A DNA stretch of 64,000 nucleotides from DATDAH01 sp963845425 (GTDB lineage: Bacteria > Actinomycetota > Acidimicrobiia > Acidimicrobiales > DATDAH01): the NCBI GenBank assembly GCA_963845425.1, contig CAWJSC010000017.1:1-64000 (forward strand). Direction: 5' to 3'. The stretch's first letter is position 1, and every line of letters begins with the position of its first letter. Of this stretch, positions 26,055 through 35,436 are shown piece after piece. The translations under genes were made by a program, and so were the position numbers. The notes beneath the pieces were generated by a model. The model saw only the letters and a list, made by a program, of their open reading frames with translations, was not told the origin of the DNA and searched no databases.

Positions 26055-26724
26055 GCCCCGCGTTTCCAAGGACGAGCTGCAGCGCATCATGGCCGGCGTC
26101 GTCGCCGGCGAGGCGCCGGCCATCGGAGCGCTCTTCGACGCTGCGACCGTTCCGGTCCGTCGCCTCCTCCTGGCCCGCTTCCAGGAGGCCGGGATCTGGC
26201 TCAGCGCCGACCGCCTCGAGGACCTGATCCGGGACTGCATCGTCGAGCTGATCGACCTTGCCCCGAGCTGGCGCTCCGACGGCGGCGCCCCGCCCTGGGC
26301 CTGGGCCCGCCAGCGCCTGGTCGCCTTGGCCTTCGCCCGGCTCGGGATCCTGGCCGACGACCTCGACCGGCACCACTCGCTGGTGGACGACCGCGGCGAC
26401 CCGCACCAGGCGGTCAACACCCCGGCGCCGCCGGCTCCCCTCGAGGTGCTCGATCGGCTCGCCGCCGACCGGCACGAGGCGGCCCTCCTCGTCGAGGCCC
26501 TGACCGGTGGGATCAGCCGTCGGGACCAGGTCGTCTGGCTCGACGTCCTGATCGAGCACGGCGCCGGCAACCGTTCGCCGGCGGTGACGGTGGCTCAGAC
26601 CCACGGCCTGTCGCCCGCCCTGGTCCGCAAGATCTGCCAGCGCGTCCGTGAGCGCCTGGCCCGCATCGGTCGCAGCGACGACCGCTTCGGTCCGTTGCTC
26701 GACCTCCCCGTACTGGCCGCCTGA
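26044..26724 (+). CDS. Sigma-70/ECF-like transcription factor-like protein
   Basis: A 226-residue protein. The N-terminal part, AIGALFDAATVPVRRLLLAR then DRLEDLIRDCIVELIDLA and PPWAWARQRLVALAFARLGI, looks like a sigma region-2 helix set. The C-terminal part, VAQTHGLSPALVRKICQRVR then ERLARIG, is a helix-turn-helix like region 4. It could redirect RNA polymerase to the block B genes that follow. The family assignment is by pattern only. It overlaps the PemK-like gene by 11 bp. Confidence 0.55.
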   Translation: MSAEPRVSKDELQRIMAGVVAGEAPAIGALFDAATVPVRRLLLARFQEAGIWLSADRLEDLIRDCIVELIDLAPSWRSDGGAPPWAWARQRLVALAFARLGILADDLDRHHSLVDDRGDPHQAVNTPAPPAPLEVLDRLAADRHEAALLVEALTGGISRRDQVVWLDVLIEHGAGNRSPAVTVAQTHGLSPALVRKICQRVRERLARIGRSDDRFGPLLDLPVLAA

Positions 26725-26778
26725 GCCCCATCCACTGATCCATTCCCACGAACCACGAAACCAACGGAGACCATCACC

Positions 26779-28050
26779 TTGAGTACTGACCCGATCCCCC
26801 TGCACCCCGATCCGTCGACCGTCGTCCTCGTCGATGGCGTCGTCGTCATCACCGCGATGGAGGACACCGATCCCGTCCTCGTCGACCTGGTCCGTGAGGC
26901 CGAGGACGCCGGCGGCGCCGTCCGCTCGGCTCTCCACGTCGGCGCCCGGGCTGTCCGCGCCGCCGGGGTCAACGTCGACACCGAGGTCATCGACCGCCGG
27001 TTCGCCTCGATGGCCGAGCAGATGGAGCGCCAGGTCGACCAGGCCGTGGACGGTCTGTCCAAGGCCATCGGCGAGGCGGTGGCTCCCGACGGCGGGGCCA
27101 TCCCGCTGGTCTTCGACAAGCACCGGGCCGACCTCGAGGCCCTGCTCGGCACCACCTTCGATCCCGAGTCGAAGTCGAGCGTCATCAGCCTGATCGAGAA
27201 GATGCTCGACGAGGCACAGCGCAGCCAGGTCGACGCCATCTCGGACCTGGTGACCGTCGACGGCGACGACAGCCCGTTGGCCAACCTCCGCACCGCCGTC
27301 GCCCGGGACGTGAAGGAGAACCTCAAGGACCAGCTGGAGGGGGTGCACGCCGAGCTCAAGGTGGTCTCGGAGACCATGGCCGTCAACGCCGCTGTGGCGC
27401 CGGTCATCGCCATCACCACGGCCAAGGGCTTCACCTTCGAGGACGTCCTCCACGCCCGGGTCGAGACCCTGGCCCTCGGCCACGGGGACCTCGCCGAGCA
27501 GACCGGTACGACGGCCGGCGTCGCCGGCACCAAGAAGGGGGACGAGGTGGTCACCCTCGACCTCGACGACACCCGGGGCACCGAGGTCCGCTTCGTCCTC
27601 GAGGCCAAGTCCACCAAGCTGAGCCTGCGCAAGGCCTATGACGAGCTGGACGCCGCCATGGAGAACCGGGACGCCGTCGCCGGCGTCCTGGTGTTCAGCT
27701 CGATGGACCAGGCGCCGACCACCGTCCCGTTCCACTACTCGGGCAACCGGGCGATCGTGGTCCTCGACGAGGACGGGGCCGACGACGGTGCCCTGCGCCT
27801 CGCCTACATGTGGGCCCGCTGGATGGCCCGGCGGGAGCTGTCCGATGCCGAGACCGACTCCATCGACCTCGACCGCATCGCCGCTCTCATCGACCAGGCC
27901 CGGACCGCCCTCGGGCGGGTCCAGACGATCCGCTCCTGCCACTCCAAGTCCCTCAAGGCCATCGAGCAGGCGGGCGACGAGGTCACCCGCCTGACCGACG
28001 ATGTCCGCGCGTTTCTCGGCGATCTCGCGAGCGAGCTCGATGGCGCCTGA
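26779..28050 (+). CDS. Putative PD-(D/E)XK nuclease-like protein, block B
   Basis: TTG at 26779 is preceded by GGAGACCATCACC. The 423-residue protein has a long helical middle with coiled-coil character. A C-terminal segment, TAKGFTFEDVLHARVETLAL then KKGDEVVTLDLDD and VRFVLEAKSTKLSLRKAYDE, follows. G-F-x-F-E, then G-D and E-A-K about 20 residues later match the restriction-endonuclease-like core (as in DUF2130/RmuC-type proteins). The final ~90 residues contain SCHSKSLKAIEQAG. A DNA-end-binding or nuclease role is inferred. Confidence 0.55.
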   Translation: MSTDPIPLHPDPSTVVLVDGVVVITAMEDTDPVLVDLVREAEDAGGAVRSALHVGARAVRAAGVNVDTEVIDRRFASMAEQMERQVDQAVDGLSKAIGEAVAPDGGAIPLVFDKHRADLEALLGTTFDPESKSSVISLIEKMLDEAQRSQVDAISDLVTVDGDDSPLANLRTAVARDVKENLKDQLEGVHAELKVVSETMAVNAAVAPVIAITTAKGFTFEDVLHARVETLALGHGDLAEQTGTTAGVAGTKKGDEVVTLDLDDTRGTEVRFVLEAKSTKLSLRKAYDELDAAMENRDAVAGVLVFSSMDQAPTTVPFHYSGNRAIVVLDEDGADDGALRLAYMWARWMARRELSDAETDSIDLDRIAALIDQARTALGRVQTIRSCHSKSLKAIEQAGDEVTRLTDDVRAFLGDLASELDGA

Positions 28051-28228
28051 AAGTCCGGTGCCGCGGGTCCTGCCGCGCCACGTCGCCAGCGCCGTCGGCA
28101 CCTGCGTTCAGGCACGGCCCATTCACCGGCTGGCAGAGCGGTACGGTCGAGGCGGACTTCGTGCGTCGGAGATGAAGGGGGGACACCACGCATGCCGCGG
28201 GTGGAGCTGAGCGAGGGTTGCCCGCAGC

Positions 28229-31200
28229 ATGGCTGAGGGTCCGCTGTTCATCGTCGACAACGGGCCGTCGGGGCGCAACGGCCTGGACTACCTGCGCGAG
28301 TGGTCGGAGCTGGCGAGCAGCATCGACATCGCCACTGGCTTCTTCGAGATCGGCTCGCTGCTTGACCTCGACGGCCACTGGCAGAAGTTCGACAAGATCC
28401 GGATCCTGATGGGCGATGAGGTCTCCCATCGGACCAAGAAGGCGCTGCTGGTCGCGGTGAAGCAGCGGGCGGAGGATCGTCTCGACGAGAGCATCGAGGA
28501 CGACAAGGAGAGCGACCCGTTCCTCACCGGGATCGATGCGATCATGGCTGGCTTGGCATCCGGCCAGATCGAGTGCCGGGTCTACAACAAGGACAAGTTC
28601 CACGCGAAGGCGTACATCACCCATGGCCGCTTCGAAGTCATCGGGTCCCAGGCGCTGGTCGGGTCGAGCAACTTCACGCGACCCGGCCTCACCCAGAACG
28701 TCGAGCTGAACATCAAGATCGAGAGCAGCACAGAGGTCGCGCAGCTCCAGGAGTGGTACGAGCACCATTGGGACGACGCCGTCGACATCACTGACGACGT
28801 CGTGAGGGTGATCGAGCGACACGCCCAGCTGTTCAGTCCCTTCGACGTCTACGCCCAGGCGCTGCGGTCCATGTTTGGCGAGCTGGAGCCCACGGCGAAC
28901 GACTGGGACCAGCACCACTCGAAGATGTTCCCGAAGCTCGACCGGTACCAGCAGGAGGCCTACTGGTCGATGGTGAGCATCGCCCGCCAACACGGTGGCG
29001 CGTTCCTCTGCGACGGCGTCGGGCTCGGCAAGACCTACGTCGGACTGCTGCTCCTCGAACGCCTCGTCCTCCACGAGAACAAGCGAGTGGTGCTCTTCGC
29101 CCCGAAGTCGGTGAAGGACTCCGTGTGGGTACCCGAGCTCAAGAAGCACCTGCCCCACATCGGCGGTGTCGACGGTTCGGCCGACTTCTCGAACCTGTCC
29201 GTGTTCAGCCACACCGACCTGACCCGGGCGCTGGAGTACCCCGAGCGGTTCGAGCGGATCACCGAACTGGCCGACGCGGTGGTGATCGACGAGGCCCACC
29301 ACTTCCGGAACACCGGCAAGCGTGGCGATCCCGAGGACCCGTTCACCCGGTCCCGCTACTACAAGCTCTACGACCTCATCGGCGAGGCACGTCACAAGAG
29401 CGTCTTCATGCTCACGGCGACGCCGATCAACAACTCGCTCAACGACTTCAAACACCTCGTCGAGCTGTTCAGCCGGGGCGACGACGCCTTCTTCTCCCGC
29501 ACCCTCGGTGTCACGAGCCTGAGCGGCCGGCTGAACTCGATCACCAAGACCCTGAAGCAGCAGCTCGGCGACGAGGTCCCCGAGGCGGAGGCCACCGAGG
29601 AGGCCGCCGACCTGCTCAGCGGCGACGACCTTTTCCAGGGCCTCGTGGTGCAGCGGAGCCGGGCCTACGCCCGAGCAAGCCAGATCCAGGAGACCGGCGA
29701 CGCCGCTTCGTTCCCCGAGCGTGAGGACCCCAAGGTCGCGGAGTACTCGATCCGCAAGAGTTACGGGAAGCTCCTCGACCTGGTCGACACCGCGTTCCAG
29801 AACGCCAAGCCGCTGTTCGCGCTGCCGATGTACTACCCGCTGGCGTACTACACCGGGCCGGACACCTCGATCGACCCGCTGGAGTGGAACCGTCAGGCCC
29901 AGGTGGTCGGGCTCATCCGCACGAACTTCCTCAAGCGGTTCGAGAGCTCGGTCTACGCCTTCGAGCTGTCGTGTGATCGGCTGCTGCGCAAGCTGCTCGC
30001 CTTCGTCGACGTGAACAGCGAGACGCCGTCGGAGCGCAAGCGCTACGAGCGCTGGCTGGACCAGCACGAGGAGATGCTCACCCAGGCCCGGGTGCGGCAG
30101 CTGACCCTGTGGGGTGATGACGAGGAGCCCGAGGAGGAGAACGAGGACATCGTTCCCCCCGAGCTGCTGGAGAAGGCCCACCACCTGCCCCGCGACGAGT
30201 ACGACGTGCCCGAGATCCTGGCCGAGACCTATCTCGATCTCGATCAGATCGCCTTGCTGCTCGACGAGTCCCGGTCTTTCGAGCCGTCGCACGACGACAA
30301 GCTCAAGAAGCTGGTGCGGCTCCTCAAGTCCAAGGAGCTGGCGGAGCGCAAGGTCCTGATCTTCACCGAGTTCGCGGACACCGCCCGGTACCTTCGCCGC
30401 GAGCTGGAGAAGGCAGGGATCGAGGGCGTGGCCGAGCTCGACAGCAGCACCAAGACGAACCGCGCCGACGCCATTCGTCGCTTCTCGCCGTACTACAACG
30501 GCCTCTCGTCGGACGAGCTGGCCGCGAGCGGCCAGGAGGAGACCAAGGTCCTGATCGCCACCGACGTCCTGTCGGAAGGCCTGAACCTCCAGGACGCCAC
30601 CCGACTCGTCAACTACGACATCCACTGGAACCCGGTGCGCCTCATGCAGCGCATCGGCCGAGTCGATCGCCGCCTCAACCCGGATGTCGAGGCGCAGCTC
30701 GTGGCCGATCACCCGGAGGTGGCCAGGCAGCGGGGCCGCATCGCGTTCTGGAACTTCCTGCCCCCCGACGATCTCGACACCCTGCTGCGCCTCTACGGCA
30801 AGGTCAGCCACAAGACGCTGCTCATCTCCAAGACGCTCGGCATCGAGGGCAAGAAGCTCCTGAAGCCCGAGGACGACTACGCCGCCCTCAAGGAGTTCAA
30901 CTCCTCGTACGAGGGCGAGACCACCGTCCAGGAGGAGCTCCACCTGGAGTACCAGAAGCTCCTCGACGAGCACGACGGGCTCGAAGAACGCCTTCGCCGG
31001 CCTGCCGAGAGCCATCTTCAGCGGACGCCAGCGCACCGAGGCAGGCAGCGAAGGCGTGTTCTTCTGCTACCGGCTCCCGGCGCTCGACACCGAGTCGGGC
31101 GAGTTCACCCTCGAGGCCGGTGTGACCCGCTGGTACTTCCATCCCCTCCCTGACGGCACACTGCTCGACGACCCCAGGCAGATCGCGGAGTCCATCCGAT

Positions 31201-31370
31201 CGGGACCCGACACCCCCCGGGTCTGCACCACCGACCGCCCGCTCCTCGTGACCATCCGCGACGGCGTGCTCAAGCACATCAAGAACACCTACCTGAAGCA
31301 GCTCGACGTGCCGATCGGATCCCCGAAGCCCCTGCTCGTGTGCTGGATGGAGCTGAACGCCGCGCCATGA
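28229..31370 (+). CDS. PLD-domain SNF2 family helicase (one frameshift near the C-terminus)
   Basis: The protein is about 1,047 residues once the frame is restored. Residues 1-210 form a PLD-like domain with KFHAKAYITHG (about 122-132) and LVGSSNFTRPGL. The SNF2 core has LCDGVGLGKTYVGL (Walker A, about 258-271), VVIDEAHHFRN (II), FMLTATPINNSLNDF (III), LIATDVLSEGLNLQD (V) and MQRIGRVDRR (VI). Near 30990 one extra T shifts the frame; without it the C-terminal part (VFFCYRLPALDTESGEFTLE onward) is in frame and ends at 31370 in an ATGA overlap with the methyltransferase. This resembles DrmD-type helicases, or other PLD-SNF2 proteins paired with a methylase. DrmA/B/C genes are not present. Confidence 0.8.
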
Positions 31371-34300
31371 CAACGCTCGACCCGAACCATCTCCGTGACA
31401 TCACGTCCTTCGAGGACGTCATCGAGTACCTCACCGACGAGCTCGACTGGCCCATCGGCGTCAGCGATCTCGAGGAAGCGACGTTCGACTGGGACCCAGA
31501 CGAACTCGGCATCCCCGCCGAGCGGGTCCCGCACCTCGCGTCGCTCCGCCAGCTCCGACCCCTGGAGAGCACCCAGCCCTGGGGCATCTTCTTCCTCGAG
31601 TTCGACGGTCCCCGCCTCCCGCTCACGGCGCTGCGCCGGCTCCTCGACAAGCTCGTCACCAAGAAGCGGGCGTCCGGCTCGGGAACGCTTCGCACCTGGA
31701 AGCTCGACGACCTCCTCTTCATCATCACCACCAGTACGGGCGACACCGTCGAGCTCCACTTCATCGCCTTCTTCGAGCAGCCCGACAAGCCTGCCGAGAT
31801 CCGATCGATCCCGTGGCGCCCGGGCCAGTCGCCGGCGCAGCACCTCAAGCGCCTCGCTACTGAGCTGCTCCCGCATCTGGCCTGGCCCGACGACCCCGCC
31901 GAGGTCGACGACTGGCGAGCCGAGTGGCGCGCCGCTTTCAAGCTTCGCCACGGCGAGGTCATCGCCACCACGACGAAGCTCGTCGACCGGATGGCGGCGA
32001 CGGCTACTCGGGTCCGAGACAACATCGCTGCAGCGCTCGTTGCCGAAGCGGGCTCAGGGCCGTTCTCGGTGCTCCTGGGCGAGGTGCGAGAGGAGCTCGT
32101 CGGATCCGTGACGCCTGGCCAGTTCGCGGACATGTGCGCACAGACGCTCGTCTACGGGGCCCTCACCAGCCGCGTGACCGACCCGGTCGCCTTCGGTGCC
32201 AGCCCCACCCTGTCGTCGATACCGCTCGCCAATCCCTTCCTCACGGCCTTCTTCGAGGAGGTACACGACCACGCCGTCCAGCTCGACAGCGAAGACCACC
32301 TCGAGCAGCTGGTCGCCGATCTGAAGGTCTCGAACGTCGAGGCGATCCTCGACAAGTTCGGTGCCACCGAGAAGGGCGGCGACCCGGTCATCCACTTCTA
32401 CGAGGACTTCCTCGCTGCCTACGACCCCGAGATGAAGATCCAGGTCGGTGCGTTCTACACACCACAGGCGGCGGTGGGGCACATGGTCGGCATGGTCGAT
32501 GCGGTGCTCAAGGAGCGCCTCGGCCTCCCGCTCGGCGTAGCTGATACCACCACCTGGGAGGAGCTCACCGGACGGCTCGGCCTCGACCTTCCGGGGGTCA
32601 TCGATCCGGCTTCGCCGTTCGTCTCGATGCTCGACCCGGCCACCGGCACGGGGACGTTCCTCGTCGAGTGGATCCGCCGTGCCCGGGCCTCCTATGTGGC
32701 GGTTCACGGTGCGACTGGATGGCCGGAGCACGCCCGGGATGTCGTGCTCCCCAGCCTGCACGCGCTCGAGCTGATGTTGGCGCCGTACGCCATCGCCCAC
32801 CTCAAGACCGCTCTGGAGCTGCACGAGGCCGACATCGAAGGGGCCGATCTGGCGATCTACCTCACCGACACGTTGCAGCGGGGTGGTTCGGGTCAGCTGT
32901 CGATCGAGGCGGATCCCATATCCGTCGAAGGCGAGCGGGCCGACCACGTGAAGCGCACGGTCCGTTCGACGATCGCCATCGGCAACCCTCCCTACGACCG
33001 GGTGGCCCAGGACGACGGGAGTGGTGGCTGGATCACCGACCGGTCAGGCGGCCGCAGTCCGTTCGACGACATCCTCGACCCCGCCCGCGAGCACACGATC
33101 TTCAGCCATCACGCAAGCCTCTACAACAAGTTCGTCTACTTCTGGCGCTGGACCCTCTGGAAGGTGTTCGAGGACCGTCCTGGGCTGCCGGGCGTGATCT
33201 CCCTCATCACCCCGAGCTCCTGGTTGACCGGCCCCGGGTTCCTCGGTCTGCGCCAGCTCGTCCGCGAAGTGGCCGACGAGATCTGGGTGACCGATCTCGG
33301 GGGCGACAACCGCGGCGCTCACAAAGACCCGAACATCTTCGACATCGAGACACCGGTGGCCATCGTCACCATCGGCCGCTTCGGTGGCGGCGACGACACC
33401 ACTCCCGCCCGAGCGCGGTACCGCCGAATCGAAGGAACCCGGGCGGAGAAACTGGCTTGGCTCGCGATCTCCGGCCGGTCGCTCGAAGCGGACGAATGGG
33501 CCGAGGCCCCCGCTGGTTGGCATGACCCGCTCGTTCCAAGAACGGGCGGCGACCTCTGGCATGAGGCCCCCGCCCTGACGGACCTGTTTCCCTGGCAGCA
33601 GCCAGGCTGCAAGTACGGGCGTACCTGGCCGATCGCTACGGCCAAGGGGCCGCTCGCCGCGCGATGGGCCCGGCTCGTTTCGACGGACGATCCCGACGAT
33701 CGAGCACGTTGTTTCATCACACCCTCGTCTGGCCGAAATGTCAATTCTCGAGTCGCCGGGCGAAAGCGGATCGTGGACGAGGCGATTGGTGCGCCACATC
33801 CTCGGATCGCTCGCTATGGCTTTCGATCGTTCGATCGTCAGTGGGCCTTCGACGACCCGCGTATGGCAAAGACCGAGAGTCCGTCTCTCTGGGCAGCCGT
33901 CAGCGACAAACAGATCTTCATGACCTCGATGCTCACCCTCGCGCTCGACGACGGTCTCGCTGCATCGGTCACGACTCATGTCCCGGACCTGCACCACTTC
34001 AACGGCAGGGGCGGCAAGGACATAGTTCCCCTCTATCGGGATGCTGACGCTACGCCGAACGCCGACCCGGAACTGCTCGACGCCCTCAGCCACGCCCTGG
34101 GCGCCGATGGCCCGGTCAGCGTGGAGGATCTCTTTGCGTATACCTACGCGCTGCTCGCGGGCGCTGACTACTCATCTCGCTTCTCTGATGAGCTCAAGAC
34201 CCCGGGACAGCGGGTGCCGTTGACCGCAGAGGCTGAACTGTTCGCTGAGGTGGCCGAGTTCGGCCGGCAGTTGCTCTGGCTACACACATACGGCGAGCGA

Positions 34301-34780
34301 TTCCCCGAGGGACGAGGATCATTCCTCGTGCCCTCCATCGTGGTCGAGGGTGAACTCACCATTCCCGAGAAGCCGAGTGACATCAAGTACGACGCGGCGG
34401 GGCAGTCCGTGAAGGTCGGGCGCGGGGCTGTCACGGGGGTAGCCCCTGACGTGTGGGCGTTCGAGGTGAGCGGGATGCAAGTGGTGAAGAAGTGGCTCGG
34501 CTATCGAACGGTGAAGGGCTCGGGCAGGGCTGCGAGCAGCAGCTCTCCCTTGGACTACATCCGTCCCACCGAGTGGCTCGACGAATGGACCACCGAGCTC
34601 CTGGAGCTGCTGTCGGTGCTGCACCGCACGATCGAGCTCAAGCCGACAGGCATCGAGTTGCTCGGTCGCATTCTGGCTGGACCTCTTCTCAGCCGGTCCG
34701 ACCTTCCCGAGCCGCCACCTGAGCTGCGCCAGCCCCCCGGCAGCAGCCGCGGCCCGACGCAGTCGACGTTGGAGCTGTAG
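31367..34780 (+). CDS. N6-adenine DNA methyltransferase (Eco57I/DrmMI-like)
   Basis: The ATG overlaps the upstream stop (ATGA); 1,137 residues. SAM-binding motif I is MLDPATGTGTFLVEWI (about 421-436). The catalytic motif IV is IAIGNPPYDRV (about 536-546), the N-P-P-Y type that methylates the exocyclic amino group of adenine. An N-terminal ~350-residue region precedes FYTPQAAVGHMVGMV, a segment typical of type II/ISP and DISARM class 1 methylases. The C-terminal region is likely the target-recognition part. In a defence context it would mark host DNA so the helicase/nuclease partners spare it. It lacks a fused nuclease domain. Confidence 0.88.
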   Translation: MTTLDPNHLRDITSFEDVIEYLTDELDWPIGVSDLEEATFDWDPDELGIPAERVPHLASLRQLRPLESTQPWGIFFLEFDGPRLPLTALRRLLDKLVTKKRASGSGTLRTWKLDDLLFIITTSTGDTVELHFIAFFEQPDKPAEIRSIPWRPGQSPAQHLKRLATELLPHLAWPDDPAEVDDWRAEWRAAFKLRHGEVIATTTKLVDRMAATATRVRDNIAAALVAEAGSGPFSVLLGEVREELVGSVTPGQFADMCAQTLVYGALTSRVTDPVAFGASPTLSSIPLANPFLTAFFEEVHDHAVQLDSEDHLEQLVADLKVSNVEAILDKFGATEKGGDPVIHFYEDFLAAYDPEMKIQVGAFYTPQAAVGHMVGMVDAVLKERLGLPLGVADTTTWEELTGRLGLDLPGVIDPASPFVSMLDPATGTGTFLVEWIRRARASYVAVHGATGWPEHARDVVLPSLHALELMLAPYAIAHLKTALELHEADIEGADLAIYLTDTLQRGGSGQLSIEADPISVEGERADHVKRTVRSTIAIGNPPYDRVAQDDGSGGWITDRSGGRSPFDDILDPAREHTIFSHHASLYNKFVYFWRWTLWKVFEDRPGLPGVISLITPSSWLTGPGFLGLRQLVREVADEIWVTDLGGDNRGAHKDPNIFDIETPVAIVTIGRFGGGDDTTPARARYRRIEGTRAEKLAWLAISGRSLEADEWAEAPAGWHDPLVPRTGGDLWHEAPALTDLFPWQQPGCKYGRTWPIATAKGPLAARWARLVSTDDPDDRARCFITPSSGRNVNSRVAGRKRIVDEAIGAPHPRIARYGFRSFDRQWAFDDPRMAKTESPSLWAAVSDKQIFMTSMLTLALDDGLAASVTTHVPDLHHFNGRGGKDIVPLYRDADATPNADPELLDALSHALGADGPVSVEDLFAYTYALLAGADYSSRFSDELKTPGQRVPLTAEAELFAEVAEFGRQLLWLHTYGERFPEGRGSFLVPSIVVEGELTIPEKPSDIKYDAAGQSVKVGRGAVTGVAPDVWAFEVSGMQVVKKWLGYRTVKGSGRAASSSSPLDYIRPTEWLDEWTTELLELLSVLHRTIELKPTGIELLGRILAGPLLSRSDLPEPPPELRQPPGSSRGPTQSTLEL

Positions 34781-34871
34781 GTCGTCCGATCGTTCGCCAG
34801 TCGACCTCGCGTACTGCGGAGATCGTCACTGACCGTTAATGCAACTAGCAGACTCGTCCAAGGGAGGGCGT

Positions 34872-35405
34872 GTGAAAGGCCACGACATCTGGGGCAATGC
34901 CTTCATTCCGACCGCCGTCGACCATTCACACACAGCCCGTCAGGAGGACCGCATCCTGCACCAGTGGTGGCGGGACAAAGGCGGCGCGGGGGGCTCGGTC
35001 GTCACCGAGGTCCCGCTGATCACCGAGTCCGAGGGGCCGAGGGTCGACGCCATCCGGCTGCCGAACCGTGAACTCGGAGCACTCCGGTACCGGCACGACA
35101 CCAGTCGGGTGGATCGGCGGTGGAACGCCGATCTCAGCCGGATCAAGAAGCTGGTCAGTGGCCATCTGGTCCAGGTCATCGAGGTCAAGCGGGATTTCTC
35201 CCGGGACGGGATCGGCCAGTTGCTCGTCGCTCGAGAGCTCTTCGCTGATCGGTTCGGCCGTGACGCCGGGCTCATCGAGTCGGTGCTGGTTGTCCAGCGA
35301 ACGCCGAGAGGGCCGAAATCGCTGATCCGCGTCTGCAACCGCCTTGCCATCCGCATCGAAGCCCCCGCCGGGACACCGGCTGATCTCGTGTGGCACGAGT
35401 CGTGA
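34872..35405 (+). CDS. Small PD-(D/E)XK-like protein, block B
   Basis: GTG at 34872 after AAGGGAGGG; 177 residues. TEVPLITESEGPRVDAIRLP then LVQVIEVKRDFSRDGIGQLL form a Glu, Asp (V-D-A-I) and E-x-K set typical of PD-(D/E)XK nucleases. It resembles the block A protein at 16088-16519 in this core. The partner genes suggest a cleavage or end-processing role; this is inference. Confidence 0.6.
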   Translation: MKGHDIWGNAFIPTAVDHSHTARQEDRILHQWWRDKGGAGGSVVTEVPLITESEGPRVDAIRLPNRELGALRYRHDTSRVDRRWNADLSRIKKLVSGHLVQVIEVKRDFSRDGIGQLLVARELFADRFGRDAGLIESVLVVQRTPRGPKSLIRVCNRLAIRIEAPAGTPADLVWHES

Positions 35406-35436
35406 TGGGGCGCCGGCTCACAGGGGAATCCGACTG

